NCBI GenBank assembly: GCA_947498785.1
Contig: CANMLS010000012.1
Coordinates: 60,517 to 124,516 of the forward strand
Direction of reading: 5' to 3'
DNA from: an uncultured Aquimarina sp.
GTDB lineage: Bacteria; Bacteroidota; Bacteroidia; Flavobacteriales; Flavobacteriaceae
DNA: 64,000 nt
Both the position numbers and the translations under genes were made by a program. Positions within the stretch are counted from its first letter, which is position 1; every line of letters starts with the position of its first letter. Under the pieces are notes generated by a model. That model made no database searches. It was not told the DNA's origin and saw only the letters and a program-made list of their open reading frames with translations. Shown in pieces: positions 61,633 through 64,000 of this stretch.

Positions 61633-61673
61633 ACAAAAAAAAGTCCCGTAGATATTATTTACCTGCGAGACTT
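61633..61673 (-). terminator. Terminator of the decayed DUF285 gene (minus strand)
   Basis: Minus-strand AAGTCTCG / CGGGACTT stem with a 17-base loop followed by an eight-T run. Confidence 0.7.
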
Positions 61674-61748
61674 CTTTAACCATATCTATCTATAGAAACT
61701 TAAGAATATCATAGATTATCCCAAACTCCTACAATAGTCGTTAAATTA

Positions 61749-62418
61749 CTATAACGTACTACCTGTAATGACCCATGATGAATCATTTATTAAAGCCTGT
61801 CTAGCTAGCTAATGCTTCTACAGAAGTAGCATCAGCGAATATTCCAGACATGTTTGATACACTACCAATATTCCAGTTACTAACATCTGGATTGGCAGAT
61901 GAAGCCTGTTGAAACATCCTGTACATATTAGTTACCTTACTTAAATTAGGAACATCTGTAGCTGAAACTGTAAGGTTTGAGCATCTAAAAAATGCTCTTT
62001 TCATAGATAACCATTCTCCTGTTCCTCATTGATCAATCGAGATAATTTTCACCCTTTCTCTAGCAGAAGAAAAAGATATAGCAGAAAAAACACCACTAAT
62101 ACGAATAGTATGCTTTCCTGGGGTCTCAAAGGTATGAGTCTCATCTTTTATAATTCATTCTTGGTCAAACAATTACATCATTATCCCAATCTACATTATA
62201 ATCGTAGACAATGCGTGGATCTGGACTTGTCGGTATCGTAATTTCTGTAGCGTCCCAAATTGTTATATATTCTGAAACTTCTGGAACAACATTGTTCTCT
62301 ACTGTTAACTCTCCTTCTTTTTCTGATGATATATTTTCATCATCCTTGGTACATGATGACACTAAAAGCTTGACTGACATACCTAATAAAAAGGAGTAAT
62401 TGTTTTCTTGTTTTTCAT
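61749..62418 (-). pseudogene. Decayed DUF285 (BspA-like) lipoprotein gene
   Basis: A disrupted relative of the gene at 62765. Pieces: an N-terminal lipoprotein signal (62418, frame broken after MKNKKTITP, continuing as LLGMSVKLLVSSC in another frame), WDATEITIPTSPDPR, a stop at the point matching DGIVDQEG, then a frame with TGA in place of Gly and TGA in place of Trp (SIDQ-stop-GTGEW), then NLTVSATDVPNLSKVT and a single repeat (FQQASSANPDVSNWN), a stop after ALAS, and a frame-shifted tail ARQALINDSSWV to the stop at 61749. At least five lesions; seven repeats fewer than the intact copy. Confidence 0.85.
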
Positions 62419-62764
62419 TTTTAAAATAGTTGATTATAATTAAACAAAATTGTTATCTTAATTTATTTTGGGATGGTTATCTCTAACCCATTTCTTTTTA
62501 CACAAATTAATCCTATGTAAATAGTATTATAGGCGAACCAACATTTTATATGAACTAAGTAAATTGAGGTTCTCCAAGAGCTGTTTTACCAAAAATTCAC
62601 ATTATATTTACAACAAATGTGTCTACAGCATAAGCCCCATAGATTGTTAAAATCTATAATCCATGAGACTTATTGAAGTATAATGAAGTAAGAACTAGAG
62701 AAAGAATAGATTATAGATCTATAACTCCCTACTACAACTAACATCCATTTATAACTATTTACTA
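62419..62764. other. Intergenic region between DUF285 copies
   Basis: About 345 bases with no gene. ATAGATT / AAATCTAT makes a weak hairpin near 62640 that could end the minus-strand gene to its right. Confidence 0.35.
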
Positions 62765-64000
62765 CTAAAACTCATGATTAATCAACCATGATGAGTCGTC
62801 TATTAAGGTTTGTCTAGCAGCCAATCCATCTGTAGAAGTAGCTCTTACATCAGTATCTAAACGAACATTGTTCTGACGAGGTTGACTAGCAAAATTAATT
62901 AGAAGATTCTCATAGTTTGTTACAGAAAATGAAGTAGAACCAATGAACATAGAGTTCATATCTTCAACTTTACCAATTCTCCAATTGCTAACATCTGGAT
63001 TTGCCAATGTAGCACCAGAAAACATAAAATTCATCACTCTTACATTAGAAACATCCCATTTACTAACGTCTGGATTCGCAGATACAGCACCTCTAAACAT
63101 GGATCCCATATTTGTTACTTTAGACACCTCCCAATCACTAACATCTGGGTTTGCAGACGTAGCTCCAGCAAACAAGCCTCTCATATTAGTTACATTAGAA
63201 ACATCCCATTTACTAACATTTGGATTTGCAGATGTTGCGTCTTCAAACATACCAAAAATCCAAATTACATTAGAAACATCCCAGTTGCTAACGTCTGGAT
63301 TCGCAGACACAGCACCTCTAAACATATTGCTCATAAAACCTACATTAGAAACATTCCATTGGCTAACATCTGGATTGGCAGATGTAGCTTTATCAAACAC
63401 ATTCTGCATAAACTGTACTTTTGAAACATTCCATTGACTAACATCTGGAGTAGCAGATGTAGCTAAGAAAAACATAAATCTTATATTTGTCACACTAGAA
63501 ACATTCCATTGACTAACATCGGGATTGGCAGATGTAGCCTCTGCAAACATAAAATCAAGATCAGTAACCTTACTTAAATCAGGAACATCTGTTGCTGGAA
63601 CTGTAAGGTTTGTGCATTTGTAAAATGCTCTGCTCATAGATAACCACTCTCCAGTACCCCATTGATCAATCGAAATAATTTTTGTTCTTTCATCTTCAGC
63701 AATAGAAGAAAAACTTATAGCAGGAAAAACGCCACTAATACGAATGGTATGCCTTCCTGAAGTCTCAAAAGTATGGGTTACATCTCCTGTAATTCCTTCT
63801 TGATCTACAATCCCATCATTATCCCAATCTACATTATAATTATAAGTGAAATTAGAATTTGTTGGTATAGTGATTTCTCTAGCATCCCAAGTCGTTATAA
63901 ATTCTGAACCGTTCCCTGTTGGCGGCTCTGATCCTTCAACAAAAACGATAACAGTCCACTCTTGTGTACTACCATCTTCTGCAGTTACTGTATAAACCAC
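62765..64000 (-). CDS. DUF285 repeat surface protein, N-terminus beyond window
   Basis: The last 411 or so codons of a cell-surface protein; the reading frame is open to the right edge. Order: a cadherin-like or DUF5018-like tail (YTVTAEDGSTQEWTV), a beta-sandwich (WDAREITIPT ... DWDNDGIVDQEG ... HTIRISG), and eight tandem repeats of 25 residues of the type MFxxATSANPDVSxWxVSxVxxM, then an ending VRATSTDGLAARQTLIDD. DUF285 repeats form leucine-rich-like surfaces and occur in Bacteroidota adhesins and in Mycoplasma. The 75-bp DNA repeats are similar, so copy number may vary by recombination. A decayed relative lies just downstream. Confidence 0.88.
   Translation of the reverse strand: MVYTVTAEDGSTQEWTVIVFVEGSEPPTGNGSEFITTWDAREITIPTNSNFTYNYNVDWDNDGIVDQEGITGDVTHTFETSGRHTIRISGVFPAISFSSIAEDERTKIISIDQWGTGEWLSMSRAFYKCTNLTVPATDVPDLSKVTDLDFMFAEATSANPDVSQWNVSSVTNIRFMFFLATSATPDVSQWNVSKVQFMQNVFDKATSANPDVSQWNVSNVGFMSNMFRGAVSANPDVSNWDVSNVIWIFGMFEDATSANPNVSKWDVSNVTNMRGLFAGATSANPDVSDWEVSKVTNMGSMFRGAVSANPDVSKWDVSNVRVMNFMFSGATLANPDVSNWRIGKVEDMNSMFIGSTSFSVTNYENLLINFASQPRQNNVRLDTDVRATSTDGLAARQTLIDDSSWLINHEF

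Overview
The window is a chromosomal segment of a low-GC Bacteroidota, almost certainly class Flavobacteriia and probably a marine Flavobacteriaceae. Aquimarina-like is my guess from gene style and is not proven. The supporting signs are type IX secretion (T9SS) C-terminal domains, TonB-dependent receptors with a carboxypeptidase-like N-terminal domain, DUF4296 and DUF4271 proteins, a membrane AraC regulator, -7 boxes of the TAnnTTTG type, and starts with little Shine-Dalgarno signal. I saw no rRNA, tRNA, CRISPR array, insertion sequence or prophage.

Layout. 1-7 kb: a divergent GMC oxidoreductase (cut by the left edge) faces a cytoplasmic GH15 glucoamylase, a sugar isomerase, a metallo-beta-lactamase-fold hydrolase and a thiamine-diphosphate 2-oxoacid decarboxylase; this looks like a carbohydrate catabolic cluster. 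7-11 kb: a four-gene minus-strand operon of exported proteins of unknown function, including a DUF6175-type protein. 11.5-20 kb: metallophosphoesterase, AraC regulator, acyltransferase, Nfu and Mrp iron-sulfur proteins, an outer-membrane protein, trmB-lysE-ATL, and a glycosyltransferase. 20-35 kb: a PhoB/PhoR-type pair, a Pit phosphate transporter fused to a PhoU-like domain, a MORN-type protein, and two tandem copies of a TonB receptor plus beta-helix lipoprotein pair. This could be an outer-membrane phosphate or organophosphate uptake locus (inference). 35-42 kb: T9SS cargo, MATE exporter, a passenger-less T9SS mini-protein, a LuxE-like acyl-protein synthetase, a YHS protein and an astacin-like lipoprotein.

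42-62 kb is mostly housekeeping: tyrS, pyrC-type dihydroorotase, polyprenol-phosphate mannose synthase, hemD, pckA, a saccharopine dehydrogenase-like enzyme, an Lrp regulator, ald and leuS. It is interrupted by a membrane-anchored TPR-CHAT protease-like protein followed by an array of 41-bp hairpin tandem repeats. 58-64 kb holds two decayed genes (a frameshifted SemiSWEET transporter and a multiply disrupted DUF285 lipoprotein) and an intact DUF285 repeat protein that runs off the right edge.

Best leads for new biology: the DUF6175 export operon, the duplicated receptor/beta-helix pair beside the phosphate regulators, the TPR-CHAT gene with its hairpin array, and the sugar-oxidation/decarboxylation cluster at the left end. 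Starts were often moved from the longest frame to a downstream ATG; the reasons are given per gene.
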